From Oscillospiraceae bacterium (GTDB lineage Bacteria > Bacillota > Clostridia > Oscillospirales > Acutalibacteraceae), in the NCBI GenBank assembly GCA_015065545.1, contig SVQA01000002.1, positions 1-64,000 of the forward strand: a DNA stretch of 64,000 nt, written 5' to 3'. A program made the translations under genes and the position numbers. Each line of letters begins with the position of its first letter. Position 1 is the first letter of the stretch. This document shows positions 25,412 to 33,666 of the stretch, in pieces. The notes below the pieces were generated by a model. It saw only the letters and a program-made list of their open reading frames with translations, had not been told where the DNA came from and ran no database searches.

Positions 25412-25440
25412 ATTATATGCTATTTTTCCTTATTTTTCAA
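25412..25440 (-). promoter_or_regulatory. Promoter of the scaffold/GGGtGRT operon
   Basis: On the minus strand TTGAAA (25440-25435), 17-base spacer, TATAAT (25417-25412), about 50 bases before ATG 25359. Confidence 0.8.
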
Positions 25441-25521
25441 TAGTTTTTTCGTGATAAATTATCGCAATTAAAAATGTTTATAAAATATGTACATAAAGGT
25501 CAATTATTACCTTCTTTTTTA

Positions 25522-25551
25522 TTGACAGTTATTATTTCTGCATTGTATAAT
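25522..25551 (+). promoter_or_regulatory. Promoter of lipoprotein gene
   Basis: TTGACA (25522-25527), 18-base spacer, TATAAT (25546-25551), 40 bases before ATG 25591. Confidence 0.8.
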
Positions 25552-25590
25552 TTTTGCGTATAAATCATGCCGCTTCAGGAGGTACAAAGT

Positions 25591-26205
25591 ATGAAAAAGA
25601 TAACATCGTTATTTCTGGCAACATTACTTATCCTCTGTTTTTTGGGTTGTGAAACAAAAAAAGAAATGAGAGAAAATCTCAACGAAAGAATAACCCGTGG
25701 CACTATTGACGGAAATATATACAAAAGCGAATTTACAGGCATTACTTTCACAAAACCTGACCACTGGCGATACCTGACAGCAGAAGAAATAGAAGAAGAA
25801 ATTAACTATGGTATCAACTCTCTTGACGCTAACGTCTACGAGAAAAACGCAGCATACTATTCAAATATCGTAGATATGCGTGTTGTAAACAATACTAATG
25901 GTACATGTGTAACCATAGGCTACGAAAATCTCTCTCAATCTTTAGGCAAAAGTGTTTCCGAAGAAGATTATCTTGTTGCCGTAAAAGAATCTCTTGCATC
26001 AAGTGGCTATGTTCATATTGGCGAGGATGAGTATGTAAAAATCAGCAACGAGTCGTATCTTAAAGCTTCCTTTCTCACTTGGATTGATGGAGTCCAAGTA
26101 GAAGCCACCTATTATCTGCGTCTTATCGGAGATATAATGACAGTCATCACTGTAGGTGTTCCCGAAACTGTTACAAATCACAATATAGAATCCTTATTCA
26201 GTTAA
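25591..26205 (+). CDS. Lipoprotein, member of a four-gene paralogous family (1)
   Basis: The 204-residue product has a lipobox (FLGC) at about residue 20. The mature domain opens with RGTIDGNIYKSEFTGITFTK and a tryptophan (PDHWRYL), the shared signature of four lipoproteins between 25.6 and 30.4 kb, then a mixed domain ending in a short acidic strand (NIESLFS). The closing LFS recurs as MLS or MFS in three of the set. The role is unknown; the sequence WxFL near an aspartate-rich helix is reminiscent of the PsbP-like/DUF-type clostridial lipoproteins. AGGAGG precedes the ATG. Confidence 0.8.
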   Translation: MKKITSLFLATLLILCFLGCETKKEMRENLNERITRGTIDGNIYKSEFTGITFTKPDHWRYLTAEEIEEEINYGINSLDANVYEKNAAYYSNIVDMRVVNNTNGTCVTIGYENLSQSLGKSVSEEDYLVAVKESLASSGYVHIGEDEYVKISNESYLKASFLTWIDGVQVEATYYLRLIGDIMTVITVGVPETVTNHNIESLFS

Positions 26206-26211
26206 CATAAT

Positions 26212-26242
26212 GGAGTGGTTTTACACCACTCCGTTTCCTTTA
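26212..26242 (+). terminator. Terminator
   Basis: Eight-base-pair stem GGAGTGGT / ACCACTCC with a 5-base loop, followed by GTTTCCTTT. Confidence 0.75.
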
Positions 26243-26258
26243 AACAGAGAGCTTTTTG

Positions 26259-26288
26259 TTGACAACAAAAACTATCTCATAGTATAAT
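26259..26288 (+). promoter_or_regulatory. Promoter of the dockerin peptidase gene
   Basis: TTGACA (26259-26264), 18-base spacer, TATAAT (26283-26288), about 55 bases before ATG 26342. Confidence 0.75.
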
Positions 26289-26341
26289 TTTAGTGTCAAT
26301 TATCTGTTCAGATTTTGTCTGTGCAACCAGGAGGAATCATT

Positions 26342-28354
26342 ATGAAAAAATTGAAATCTTTTTTATCCGTTATACTCACGCTGATAATGATTATGTCTGC
26401 CTTTGCTACACTTTCTGTGGTAGAAACCTCTGCTGCAACCTATGCAAAGATTCCTGCTCTGCAGATTTCCCGAGTGTATCAGCCTCACAATGACACCAAC
26501 GGTCTCTGCTACTGGTCAAGTATGGCAACAGTTCAGGGCTACTGTCTGGGCTCCTACACCTACGGCGGCGTAACCACCGACTACCGTGTTCCCGGTCAGG
26601 ACTATAACTATTTAAGCCGTGGCGACGCAATTACCAAATTCTTCAAAGACAGTGCTAACGGTGTTGCTAACAACTATAATAACCTGACTAAATATTATCC
26701 TGTAAAGATGACTCGTATAACCGACGGCATCGGCAAAAATGCAGCAACTTATAAAAAGATTTACGACCAGCTGGCTCTGGGCAAGCCCGTTATCGTTTAC
26801 ACAGGCACCCACGCTTCTGTCGTTATCGGTTACTCAGGCTCTTCCACTACTCTCGACCCCAAAGGCTTTACTGTTATGGAGATAAAAAAGGATGTTGCCG
26901 ATACTGCCTCGGGCTACTGGTGGGTAAATTCCGCAAATTACTATAACAAACATGCAAACTCACCCCAGATTGACTCCAACACCCTTAAGACAAACGGCAC
27001 AAACTATATGAGCTGTTATGTAAACCTCCAGTCCTGGATTGAGTACTGCGGCAATAAGTTGCAGGAAATCTGCTATCCGACCAACGCAATTTCCAACACC
27101 TCAAACTTCTCCTTCAACGCAAACGGCGGCACAGGCAGTATACCTGCTATGAACGTTAAATACGGAGATACCATCGCAATCCCCGAAAACTCTTTCAGCT
27201 ACACAGGCTATACCTTCCAAGGCTACAATGTATGCCGTGCAAGTGACAAAGCATGGTACTGTAATGCTACAGGCTGGCAGTCAGCACAAAATATTATCAA
27301 CAACAATTATGAAAAGAAGGTTTATAAGCCCGGCGAAACCTACAGCTTTAGTGCCGAATGGCTCCGTGACGGCGGTGTGATGGGTACGGGCTTTGTATTC
27401 TATCCTATATGGAAGCCCACAAAAACCACTCTTGATTTCTACGGCAACCATTCCGACACAAGCTATATGATGTCTTTCGACAAAAACAACTTTGAGCAAT
27501 ATTATCAGAGCAGAGATACATCTGTCTATACAGTAAATCTTTACGAAAGTCTCAATTCTTCTCCCGCTCTTGTAATCGAGGGCAAGACCGCCGGTGCTGT
27601 GGGCAAAGACCTGCTCTTTAAAACCCAGACAAACCAGAGTCCCAACTATAACTTCCACGCAGGCGACAACAAATCCATGCTTCTTCGATTCAGAGCAAAG
27701 TCCTCTGTTGACGGAGCAAAAATGTTCATCCGTTGGGGATATACATCCGACACAACCTCCATCACCCTTTCTACACAGTGGCAGGAATATACCATTGATA
27801 TGTCCAAGCAGGTAAACGACGGTGCTCATATGCACCCATACTTCGATAAAGCAGGCACTTTCTATATTTCCGACATCACCCTTACCGATGCAAAGGCTTC
27901 TGCTCCTACTCAGAACGAAACCTCAGACCTGCTCTATACAAAGGAATATACTGTCGGCTCAACCTACGGTGAGCTTCCCACTCCTGTTCGTTCGGGCTAT
28001 GCCTTCAGGGGCTGGTACACATCCAAGTACAGCGGTGTAAAAATCACAAAGGACACGGTTGTATTCGGCTCCAACCTTGCAGTATACGCAAGATGGATTA
28101 AAGCAGATTTTGCAGAAACCATACTTATGGGCGACACCGACCTTTCGGGCACTATCAATGTTAAAGATGCAACCCTTATCCAGAAAGGGCTTGCAGGCAT
28201 CACACCTCTTACCGCCAAAGAATCCTTCTGCGGTAACGTAATCACATCTGATTTGCTCAACATCCGTGATGCAACAGCAATCCAGAAATGGTGTGCAGGC
28301 ATGGATGCAGGCAACGCAATAGTTAACGAAAAAGCTCCCTACCTTATTTACTAA
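26342..28354 (+). CDS. Secreted papain-like peptidase with InlB repeats and dockerin
   Basis: The 670-residue product has a signal peptide (to about residue 32), then a C39-like papain-fold domain. The cysteine sits in NGLCYWSSMA (near residue 55) and the histidine in YTGTHASVVIGY (near 156), followed by a DPKGF segment. InlB/Listeria-Bacteroides-type repeats follow (about 255-310 and 530-590) around a carbohydrate-binding-like beta domain (about 365-525), and a C-terminal type I dockerin (about 596-656, GDTDLSGTINVKDATLIQK and LLNIRDATAIQK). The protein is exported and likely to dock to a cohesin. AGGAGG precedes ATG 26342. A lipoprotein gene starts 10 bases after its stop, so the two are co-transcribed. 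Confidence 0.85.
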   Translation: MKKLKSFLSVILTLIMIMSAFATLSVVETSAATYAKIPALQISRVYQPHNDTNGLCYWSSMATVQGYCLGSYTYGGVTTDYRVPGQDYNYLSRGDAITKFFKDSANGVANNYNNLTKYYPVKMTRITDGIGKNAATYKKIYDQLALGKPVIVYTGTHASVVIGYSGSSTTLDPKGFTVMEIKKDVADTASGYWWVNSANYYNKHANSPQIDSNTLKTNGTNYMSCYVNLQSWIEYCGNKLQEICYPTNAISNTSNFSFNANGGTGSIPAMNVKYGDTIAIPENSFSYTGYTFQGYNVCRASDKAWYCNATGWQSAQNIINNNYEKKVYKPGETYSFSAEWLRDGGVMGTGFVFYPIWKPTKTTLDFYGNHSDTSYMMSFDKNNFEQYYQSRDTSVYTVNLYESLNSSPALVIEGKTAGAVGKDLLFKTQTNQSPNYNFHAGDNKSMLLRFRAKSSVDGAKMFIRWGYTSDTTSITLSTQWQEYTIDMSKQVNDGAHMHPYFDKAGTFYISDITLTDAKASAPTQNETSDLLYTKEYTVGSTYGELPTPVRSGYAFRGWYTSKYSGVKITKDTVVFGSNLAVYARWIKADFAETILMGDTDLSGTINVKDATLIQKGLAGITPLTAKESFCGNVITSDLLNIRDATAIQKWCAGMDAGNAIVNEKAPYLIY

Positions 28355-28363
28355 GAGGTATTT

Positions 28364-28978
28364 ATGAAAAAGTTTTTATCCCTTCTTTTTTCCCTGCTGA
28401 TTATTATTTCTCTTGCAGGCTGCAGCAAACAACCAAAAACAGACAAGGAGAATCACGAACACGAAACAAACTATGTAACAAACAGCAACGGTGACACAAC
28501 CACCCCCGGCGAAATTTGGGAAAAGGGTGCAATCGACGGCAACGTCTACACCAACAGTTTTCTGAACCTGACCTTTACAAAGCCTAATTCCTGGGAGTTC
28601 CTTCCCGAAGAGGCAGTAAAAATCCAGGGTGATGAATACGATATGATGGTAGTTGATCACAAAACCAACGGCAGTGTTTACCTTGCCTTTGAGAACGTAA
28701 AGGCAACCTCAGGCGCTGCCATGACAGCCAAAGAGTATGTAAGCCGAGTGCTGCAGGCGGCTCTTGAATACAGTCCCTATTCAACCTTTATGGATCAGAC
28801 AGAGGTTAAAATAGGCGGCAATACCTACATAAAGGTTACCATCGTGGTTCAGGACCAAAACGACCCCTTAACAAAATATGTTTATCTGCGAAGTGTCGGA
28901 GACTATATGGCACAAATTTACGCAACCATTCCTACCGCCAACGCAGATGCAGTTGATTTTGACTCAATGTTAAGCTGA
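28364..28978 (+). CDS. Lipoprotein of the four-gene family (2)
   Basis: The 204-residue product has a lipobox (LAGC) near residue 20, an acidic/polar linker rich in asparagine, and the shared opening KGAIDGNVYTNSFLNLTFTK followed by PNSWEFL. The rest follows the same plan as the other members and ends FDSMLS. It starts 9 bases after the dockerin peptidase stop with AAGAGG as ribosome site, so it is cotranscribed with it. The physical link may mean that this lipoprotein works on or with the peptidase at the cell surface. Confidence 0.8.
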   Translation: MKKFLSLLFSLLIIISLAGCSKQPKTDKENHEHETNYVTNSNGDTTTPGEIWEKGAIDGNVYTNSFLNLTFTKPNSWEFLPEEAVKIQGDEYDMMVVDHKTNGSVYLAFENVKATSGAAMTAKEYVSRVLQAALEYSPYSTFMDQTEVKIGGNTYIKVTIVVQDQNDPLTKYVYLRSVGDYMAQIYATIPTANADAVDFDSMLS

Positions 28979-28984
28979 CTTTTT

Positions 28985-29011
28985 CGGGCAGGATTTTCCT
29001 GCCCGATTTTT
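28985..29011 (+). terminator. Terminator
   Basis: Eight-base-pair stem CGGGCAGG / CCTGCCCG with a 5-base loop, followed by ATTTTTC. Confidence 0.8.
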
Positions 29012-29014
29012 CAG

Positions 29015-29043
29015 TTGACTTATTATCGGTGTAGTGCTAAACT
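29015..29043 (+). promoter_or_regulatory. Promoter of the third and fourth family genes
   Basis: TTGACT (29015-29020), 17-base spacer, TAAACT (29038-29043), directly after the terminator and 26 bases before ATG 29069. Confidence 0.6.
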
Positions 29044-29068
29044 CTTTATAAAAAGGAGGCAAAAATTT

Positions 29069-29680
29069 ATGAAAAAAACACTTTCTGCCTTGCTGTGCCT
29101 TTTGTTTATCTTCTCTTTTTGTGCTTGCAAAAACGGATCTGAGAACACTGCCGATGCCTTGTTAGTCCGTGGAGAAAGCTCAGAAGGAATTTACAAAAAT
29201 TCGTTTGCAAAGCTTACCTTCAAGGCTCCAAAAAACTGGAGCTTCGCAACCAGCACCGACCTGCTCGCAAACACCGAGCACGCAGGCAAGCTCCTTGACA
29301 CAGAACGTCTTAACGAGATTTTTGTAGAAATAGGTCTTGCCTATGATATGACCTGCTACTCAGACGACGGTGTTCACTCTGTTGGTCTGCTCTTTGCAAA
29401 CACCAATCACGAACAATTCAAGGAGTATTCCTCTACCGAGGAACTGCTCCGGGCTATGATAGAGCAAACAGGACTTGACACAAGCGAAGGTATCACAAAG
29501 GAAGAGGTTACCCTCTGCGGTGAATCCTATCTTCGCCTTTGCGTAAAAACCAAAACAGGTACAGGTGACACGGGCTATGCTACCTTCTACGGAAGAAGCG
29601 AAGGCTCTGCCACTGTAATTATCGTTGCCGCCTGTACAGATGATTTCACAGTATCCGATTGCGAAGCCTGCTTCGCTTAA
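29069..29680 (+). CDS. Lipoprotein of the four-gene family (3)
   Basis: The 203-residue product has a lipobox (FCAC) near residue 20 and the family opening RGESSEGIYKNSFAKLTFKA with PKNWSF. The second half contains a region on redox-neutral beta strands (CGESYLRLCVKT) with cysteines not conserved in the other members. AAAGGAGG precedes ATG 29069. The next member starts 29 bases after its stop. Confidence 0.8.
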   Translation: MKKTLSALLCLLFIFSFCACKNGSENTADALLVRGESSEGIYKNSFAKLTFKAPKNWSFATSTDLLANTEHAGKLLDTERLNEIFVEIGLAYDMTCYSDDGVHSVGLLFANTNHEQFKEYSSTEELLRAMIEQTGLDTSEGITKEEVTLCGESYLRLCVKTKTGTGDTGYATFYGRSEGSATVIIVAACTDDFTVSDCEACFA

Positions 29681-29709
29681 TCTATAAAGCTTAAATTGGA
29701 GGATAAAAA

Positions 29710-30444
29710 ATGAAAAAAATATTTGCAACACTTCTTGCCGCTTTAATGCTTCTCTCTTTTGCAGCTTGCGGTAAAAACAACTCAAAGGAAAACGATACCA
29801 CGACCACAGCTCCCGAAACAACAGCACCTGCAACAGATGCCGTTGTTACAACCACTGCCCCTGCTGCCCCCACTACCACCGCCAACACTACTCTTCCCGA
29901 GGGCGGGGCTGTAATCGAAGCAGGTGCAACAGAGGTTTTCCGCGGTACTGTTTCCGACAACACCTATATGAGTGCATTCTCGGGTCTTACCTTCACCGCT
30001 GACGAGAAATGGACATTTTTAAGCGATGCTGACATAGCTTCTATGTTAGGTGTTACAGAAGACGACCTTAAAAACGACAAGCTCTCTTCCACATTAACCT
30101 CAACCGGAGCTGTTTACGATATGTATGCTCAGCTCATCTCCGAAGACAACATCCTTGACGCAAATGTTCTTGTTATGCTCCTTGATGCAAACAACATAGA
30201 CTTCAAGGACAAAACTCTGGAAGATACTGTAGAGCTGCTTGCAAGTGCATCCTTCGGACTTGACCTTGCAAGTGCCGAAACCGGTTCTGCTTCTTTCGGC
30301 GGTGAAAATTACTACAAAGTAGATGCAACCACAGAAAATGCAAATGTCAGCGTATTCGGTTGCAAAATCGGTGATGTTTATGTAGTTTGTGCGTCTGCCG
30401 CCTCCAAAGAAAGCGGTATCGACCCTGTTTCCATGTTCAGCTGA
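29710..30444 (+). CDS. Lipoprotein of the four-gene family (4), with long Thr/Ala/Pro linker
   Basis: The 244-residue product has a lipobox (FAAC) near residue 20, then a Thr/Ala/Pro-rich linker of about 40 residues that would extend the domain through the wall. The family opening is RGTVSDNTYMSAFSGLTFTA, with DEKWTFLSDADIASMLG. It ends VSMFS. TGGAGGA precedes the ATG. A terminator follows. It shares the family domain but is the only member with the extended spacer. Confidence 0.8.
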   Translation: MKKIFATLLAALMLLSFAACGKNNSKENDTTTTAPETTAPATDAVVTTTAPAAPTTTANTTLPEGGAVIEAGATEVFRGTVSDNTYMSAFSGLTFTADEKWTFLSDADIASMLGVTEDDLKNDKLSSTLTSTGAVYDMYAQLISEDNILDANVLVMLLDANNIDFKDKTLEDTVELLASASFGLDLASAETGSASFGGENYYKVDATTENANVSVFGCKIGDVYVVCASAASKESGIDPVSMFS

Positions 30445-30456
30445 TATAACCGTGCA

Positions 30457-30495
30457 AAAGCCGTCGGTTTGTTTTCCGGCGGCTTTGTTTTTTCA
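30457..30495 (+). terminator. Terminator
   Basis: Eleven-base stem AAAGCCGTCGG / CCGGCGGCTTT (one G-T pair) with an 8-base loop, followed by GTTTTTTC. Confidence 0.75.
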
Positions 30496-30561
30496 AACTT
30501 TTCTTTATATTATCTATCCTTTGTGATATAATTAAAATATAATTTTGAGAGGAGTTATCAA

Positions 30562-31371
30562 ATGATTATCGACACTCACGTACACATCGGCACAGGTCTG
30601 GGCTTTCATATGACCGAGGATGATGTGCTCTATTCATTAGATAAATATGGCATAGACTATGCGATTGTTTCCAACACCGAGGTTGCATCCCACGACCACG
30701 AAAGAAACCCTATTCCAAAAGAATTACAGAAATCCCAGATTGAGTGCCTTGAGCGTTCAATTAAATTCGCAAAAGAAAACCCGAATAAAATCGGCATTAT
30801 GCATTGGGTCAAGCCTATGGAGGATATAACAGCAGAGCTTCGCAACCTCATAGAATCCAACCTTGATATTATAAAAGCTCTCAAGTTCCACCCCTACCAT
30901 GCAGGCTGTGCCTTTACATCCGAGAAGTCAAGAAAGTACATCGACCTTGCTGCAGAATACAATCTGCCCGTTGTAAGTCACACAGGCACAGGCTACGACG
31001 ATAACCCCATGCGTCTATTTGAAATGGCAAAGATATACACAAAAACACCCTTCGTAATGGTCCATTTGGGTCTTGGTTCCGATAACAAAGAGGCTATCGA
31101 GCTTTGCTCAAAGCGGGATAACCTCTACGGCGACACCACCTGGGTCAGCACCAAAAGTGCTCTGGAGTTTATAAAAAAATGCGGTGACGACAGATTGCTC
31201 TTCGGCTCCGACTCCCCCATTGACGGCAAAGACACTTATCTGAACAATGGCAAAGGCGACAGAAGTCTTTATCAGGAATATTGGGGCGAGTTCAAAACCG
31301 AGATCTCCAAAGAAACCTACGATAAAATTATGTATAAAAACGCAGTAAATCTCTTTAAAATCAATTTATAA
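30562..31371 (+). CDS. Metal-dependent amidohydrolase (COG2159-like)
   Basis: The 269-residue product is a TIM-barrel amidohydrolase. Its metal-binding HxH is at residues 6-8 (DTHVHIG), later histidines are in LKFHPYH, VVSHTGTG and MVHLGLG, and the conserved aspartate is in LLFGSDSPIDG. Length and motifs fit the amidohydrolase-2 family, which hydrolyses or decarboxylates small substrates. The substrate is not predictable. GAGAGGAG precedes ATG 30562. The gene stands alone with its own terminator. Confidence 0.85.
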   Translation: MIIDTHVHIGTGLGFHMTEDDVLYSLDKYGIDYAIVSNTEVASHDHERNPIPKELQKSQIECLERSIKFAKENPNKIGIMHWVKPMEDITAELRNLIESNLDIIKALKFHPYHAGCAFTSEKSRKYIDLAAEYNLPVVSHTGTGYDDNPMRLFEMAKIYTKTPFVMVHLGLGSDNKEAIELCSKRDNLYGDTTWVSTKSALEFIKKCGDDRLLFGSDSPIDGKDTYLNNGKGDRSLYQEYWGEFKTEISKETYDKIMYKNAVNLFKINL

Positions 31372-31385
31372 ATTTGCACTAAAAA

Positions 31386-31420
31386 GGGAGCGGATAAAAA
31401 ATCCGCTCCCTTCATTTTTG
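31386..31420. terminator. Bidirectional terminator
   Basis: Ten-base-pair stem GGGAGCGGAT / ATCCGCTCCC with a 5-base loop and a TTCATTTTTG tail, between convergent genes. Confidence 0.8.
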
Positions 31421-31424
31421 TGGA

Positions 31425-31940
31425 TTATTGTGGTAAATTATCTATGTACTCCTGTGCTTCTTGTCGCCACTTAAAATCGCCATAACAGTTTTCGCACATA
31501 GAGGTGTTTCGGATGCTTTTGCCATTAGCGCTGTGGTCCTTAAATCGCTCATTACAAGAACTGCAAGTAACTAATGATGTTTCCGAAGACGATGTCCTTG
31601 TACTATAGTATTCTTTATCGCCAACACTAATTCCGAAAATTCTTAATATAGAGAAAAACAACACCAGTGTTAAAACAATAAACAAAATCGTATGTATAAT
31701 TCTTTTTACGATTGTAGGGCTTGTTTCCTTATCCGCACACATTGCTTTGATTCCAAAATAAAAAATAACCAAAGCAATCACAAGAAATACCATACCTGCG
31801 ATTTTAAGAAAGTTATCATCCTGTATTAAATGCCATACATATCCAACACAGAGAAACGGCAACAAAAACAGCCAATACACAAACATAAGCAACAGTGCGT
31901 CCGGTGTAGAGCCTTTTTTTAATTTCTTTTTTTCTTCCAT
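31425..31940 (-). CDS. Membrane protein with C-terminal zinc-binding region, unknown function
   Basis: The 171-residue product has a basic N terminus, three membrane segments (about residues 14-40, 46-66, 83-105), and a soluble C-terminal tail with two CxxC pairs (VTCSSCNERF, SMCENCYGDF) likely to bind zinc. It is divergent from a small XRE regulator and its promoter is overlaid by inverted repeats, so that regulator probably controls it. TGGAG precedes ATG 31940. Function unknown. Confidence 0.75.
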   Translation of the reverse strand: MEEKKKLKKGSTPDALLLMFVYWLFLLPFLCVGYVWHLIQDDNFLKIAGMVFLVIALVIFYFGIKAMCADKETSPTIVKRIIHTILFIVLTLVLFFSILRIFGISVGDKEYYSTRTSSSETSLVTCSSCNERFKDHSANGKSIRNTSMCENCYGDFKWRQEAQEYIDNLPQ

Positions 31941-31960
31941 CTGAAACACTCCATTCATAT

Positions 31961-32012
31961 ATTAACCGATATTGGTTAATATGATTATACACCACAATCG
32001 GTTAATATGCAA
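31961..32012 (-). promoter_or_regulatory. Promoter with three operator half-sites
   Basis: On the minus strand TTGCAT (32012-32007), 17-base spacer, TATAAT (31989-31984). The 10-base half-site ATTAACCGAT occurs at 31961-31970, its near-complement ATTGGTTAAT at 31971-31980 (forming a 20-base palindrome at the start point), and ATCGGTTAAT again at 31997-32006 inside the spacer. Such placement fits repression. Confidence 0.65.
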
Positions 32013-32047
32013 GTAGGAATTTTATTTGGAATTGAGGCTTGCAAAGT

Positions 32048-32248
32048 ATGATTGTTTACGATAAGCTATGGCAGACAATGAAAGAGAAAGGTGTTACCCA
32101 ATACACCCTGATTAAAGTGCACAAAATAAGCCCCGCACAAATTACACGGCTCAAGCGAAACGAAAGCGTCAGCACCCACACCATAGACACCTTTTGCAAA
32201 ATCCTTAACTGCAAAGTCGAGGACATAATGGAATATACAGAAGAATAA
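32048..32248 (+). CDS. Small XRE-family regulator
   Basis: The 66-residue product is little more than a Cro/CI helix-turn-helix (YDKLWQTMKEKGVTQYTLIK, then ISPAQITRLKRNESVSTHTI) with the typical LxCxVEDIMEY ending. It has no sensor domain. ATG 32048 lies after GAGG. Its gene diverges from the zinc-binding membrane protein gene and the shared intergenic region carries repeated half-sites, the likely operator. Confidence 0.85.
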   Translation: MIVYDKLWQTMKEKGVTQYTLIKVHKISPAQITRLKRNESVSTHTIDTFCKILNCKVEDIMEYTEE

Positions 32249-32250
32249 CA

Positions 32251-32297
32251 AAAGACCTTATCTTTGACAGAAACATCAGAGATAAGGTCTTTTTTTA
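32251..32297. terminator. Bidirectional terminator
   Basis: Thirteen-base-pair stem AAAGACCTTATCT / AGATAAGGTCTTT with a 16-base loop, followed by T7. Confidence 0.8.
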
Positions 32298-32331
32298 CTT
32301 CCTTCTTAAGCCACCCCAAAGCTTGTCCGCT

Positions 32332-33426
32332 TTATTTCTTAAACCAATTAAACAGCGGTGTTGCCCATTTTTTATAATTGGTAAAAGGATACAGAATATA
32401 TCCAAAAGGCTTCAAAGCCAAAACAACCGTAAGCATTGCAGATGCTCCAAATACAATGAGGAATACAACCCCTTCCGAACAGGAGCTAAGCAACAATGCA
32501 GGCAATGCCGAATACTGATAAAAATACAAAAGCTGTCTGTGCAAAGCATACACCGAAAGTGTGTTGCAACCCAGAAAAGATACCAAAGGAATTCTTTTTG
32601 CAGGCAATATAGCAATTACGGATAAGCTTACAACTGCAGAAAACAAATATGCCCCTATTTTAAGCAAGGGACCGAAATCTCTCAGATTTGCAGGCAAACT
32701 TGCATATCCCGACGACCCTGTATACAAGGGATTTAAAATCTTGAAAGCAGCCGCACCCATCATAAATGCAATAACTGTAAATGCTGCAAAGAACAAAGCC
32801 GCTATAGCTCTGATATAGGGTTTGTGTAAAACACTCAGAAGCTTGTCTCCCTCTGTTAAATATCCCAGATAAAAAAACGGGTAAAACGCAAACATACGGG
32901 AAAGCATCAGGGTAGAGCCTATTTGGGGGAAATATGCTGCACCTAGGCTTATCGCCAAAATAGCCACTATAACCTTGCGAGGATTAAGACTTCTTATCAG
33001 ATGAGTAATAACTATGTACATTGCCGTAACAAAGATATACCACGGTGTTCCGCTTTCTGACAAAAACGAAAATTTAACATTTCCTTTGGCTATATCAGCA
33101 CAGATAAAAATCGTAAGCTTCATAAAATAGAAAATCAATATATACGAAACGATTTTTGCATGATTAAGTTTTTCTGCATTTATTGCCTTTTTGGAAAACA
33201 GCCCCGAAATAAAAATAAACAAGGGCATGTGAAAGGTATTAAGCCATATATACGCTCCGCCTATAAAATCACTTTTTGCACGCAAAGGCAAAATTGCATG
33301 ACCAAATACAACAAGAAAAATCAAAACCGCCTTAATGTTATCCCACAAATATACTCTGTTACTTAAAGCTTCTTTCCCGATGTTTAAATTCCCCGTCGTA
33401 TTCAAAGTTCTATCGGCATGTTTCAT
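32332..33426 (-). CDS. Membrane acyltransferase (fucose 4-O-acetylase / acyltransferase 3 type)
   Basis: The 364-residue product has about ten membrane segments and the acyltransferase-3 signature early in the chain: RVYLWDNIKAVLIFLVVFGHA, split here at the catalytic histidine near residue 43, then NTFHMPLFIFISGLF. These enzymes O-acetylate cell-surface sugars. A ribosome site CCAAGGGGG-like (GGGGGTAG) precedes ATG 33426. The gene is downstream of a tRNA and its terminator; it stands alone otherwise. The target polymer may be one of those made by the loci further right. Confidence 0.85.
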   Translation of the reverse strand: MKHADRTLNTTGNLNIGKEALSNRVYLWDNIKAVLIFLVVFGHAILPLRAKSDFIGGAYIWLNTFHMPLFIFISGLFSKKAINAEKLNHAKIVSYILIFYFMKLTIFICADIAKGNVKFSFLSESGTPWYIFVTAMYIVITHLIRSLNPRKVIVAILAISLGAAYFPQIGSTLMLSRMFAFYPFFYLGYLTEGDKLLSVLHKPYIRAIAALFFAAFTVIAFMMGAAAFKILNPLYTGSSGYASLPANLRDFGPLLKIGAYLFSAVVSLSVIAILPAKRIPLVSFLGCNTLSVYALHRQLLYFYQYSALPALLLSSCSEGVVFLIVFGASAMLTVVLALKPFGYILYPFTNYKKWATPLFNWFKK

Positions 33427-33454
33427 ATTTTTCTACCCCCAAGGATATGGAAAT

Positions 33455-33492
33455 AAAACAAAAAGCCCTGAAACAATAGGGTTTCAAGGCTT

Positions 33493-33493
<1 letters not shown>
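33455..33493 (-). terminator. Terminator after tRNA-Thr
   Basis: On the minus strand stem AAAGCCTTGAAA / TTTCAGGGCTTT (with one mismatch) then TTTGTTTTATTT, immediately after the tRNA 3' end. Confidence 0.75.
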
Positions 33494-33568
<75 letters not shown>

Positions 33569-33666
33569 AAAGTTCACACATATTTGTGCTACCCGACTAT
33601 ATTATCACAAACTCTTTGTAATTTCAATATCTTTTTAAAAATTTTTTATTTCCCGCTTTTTCCTAA

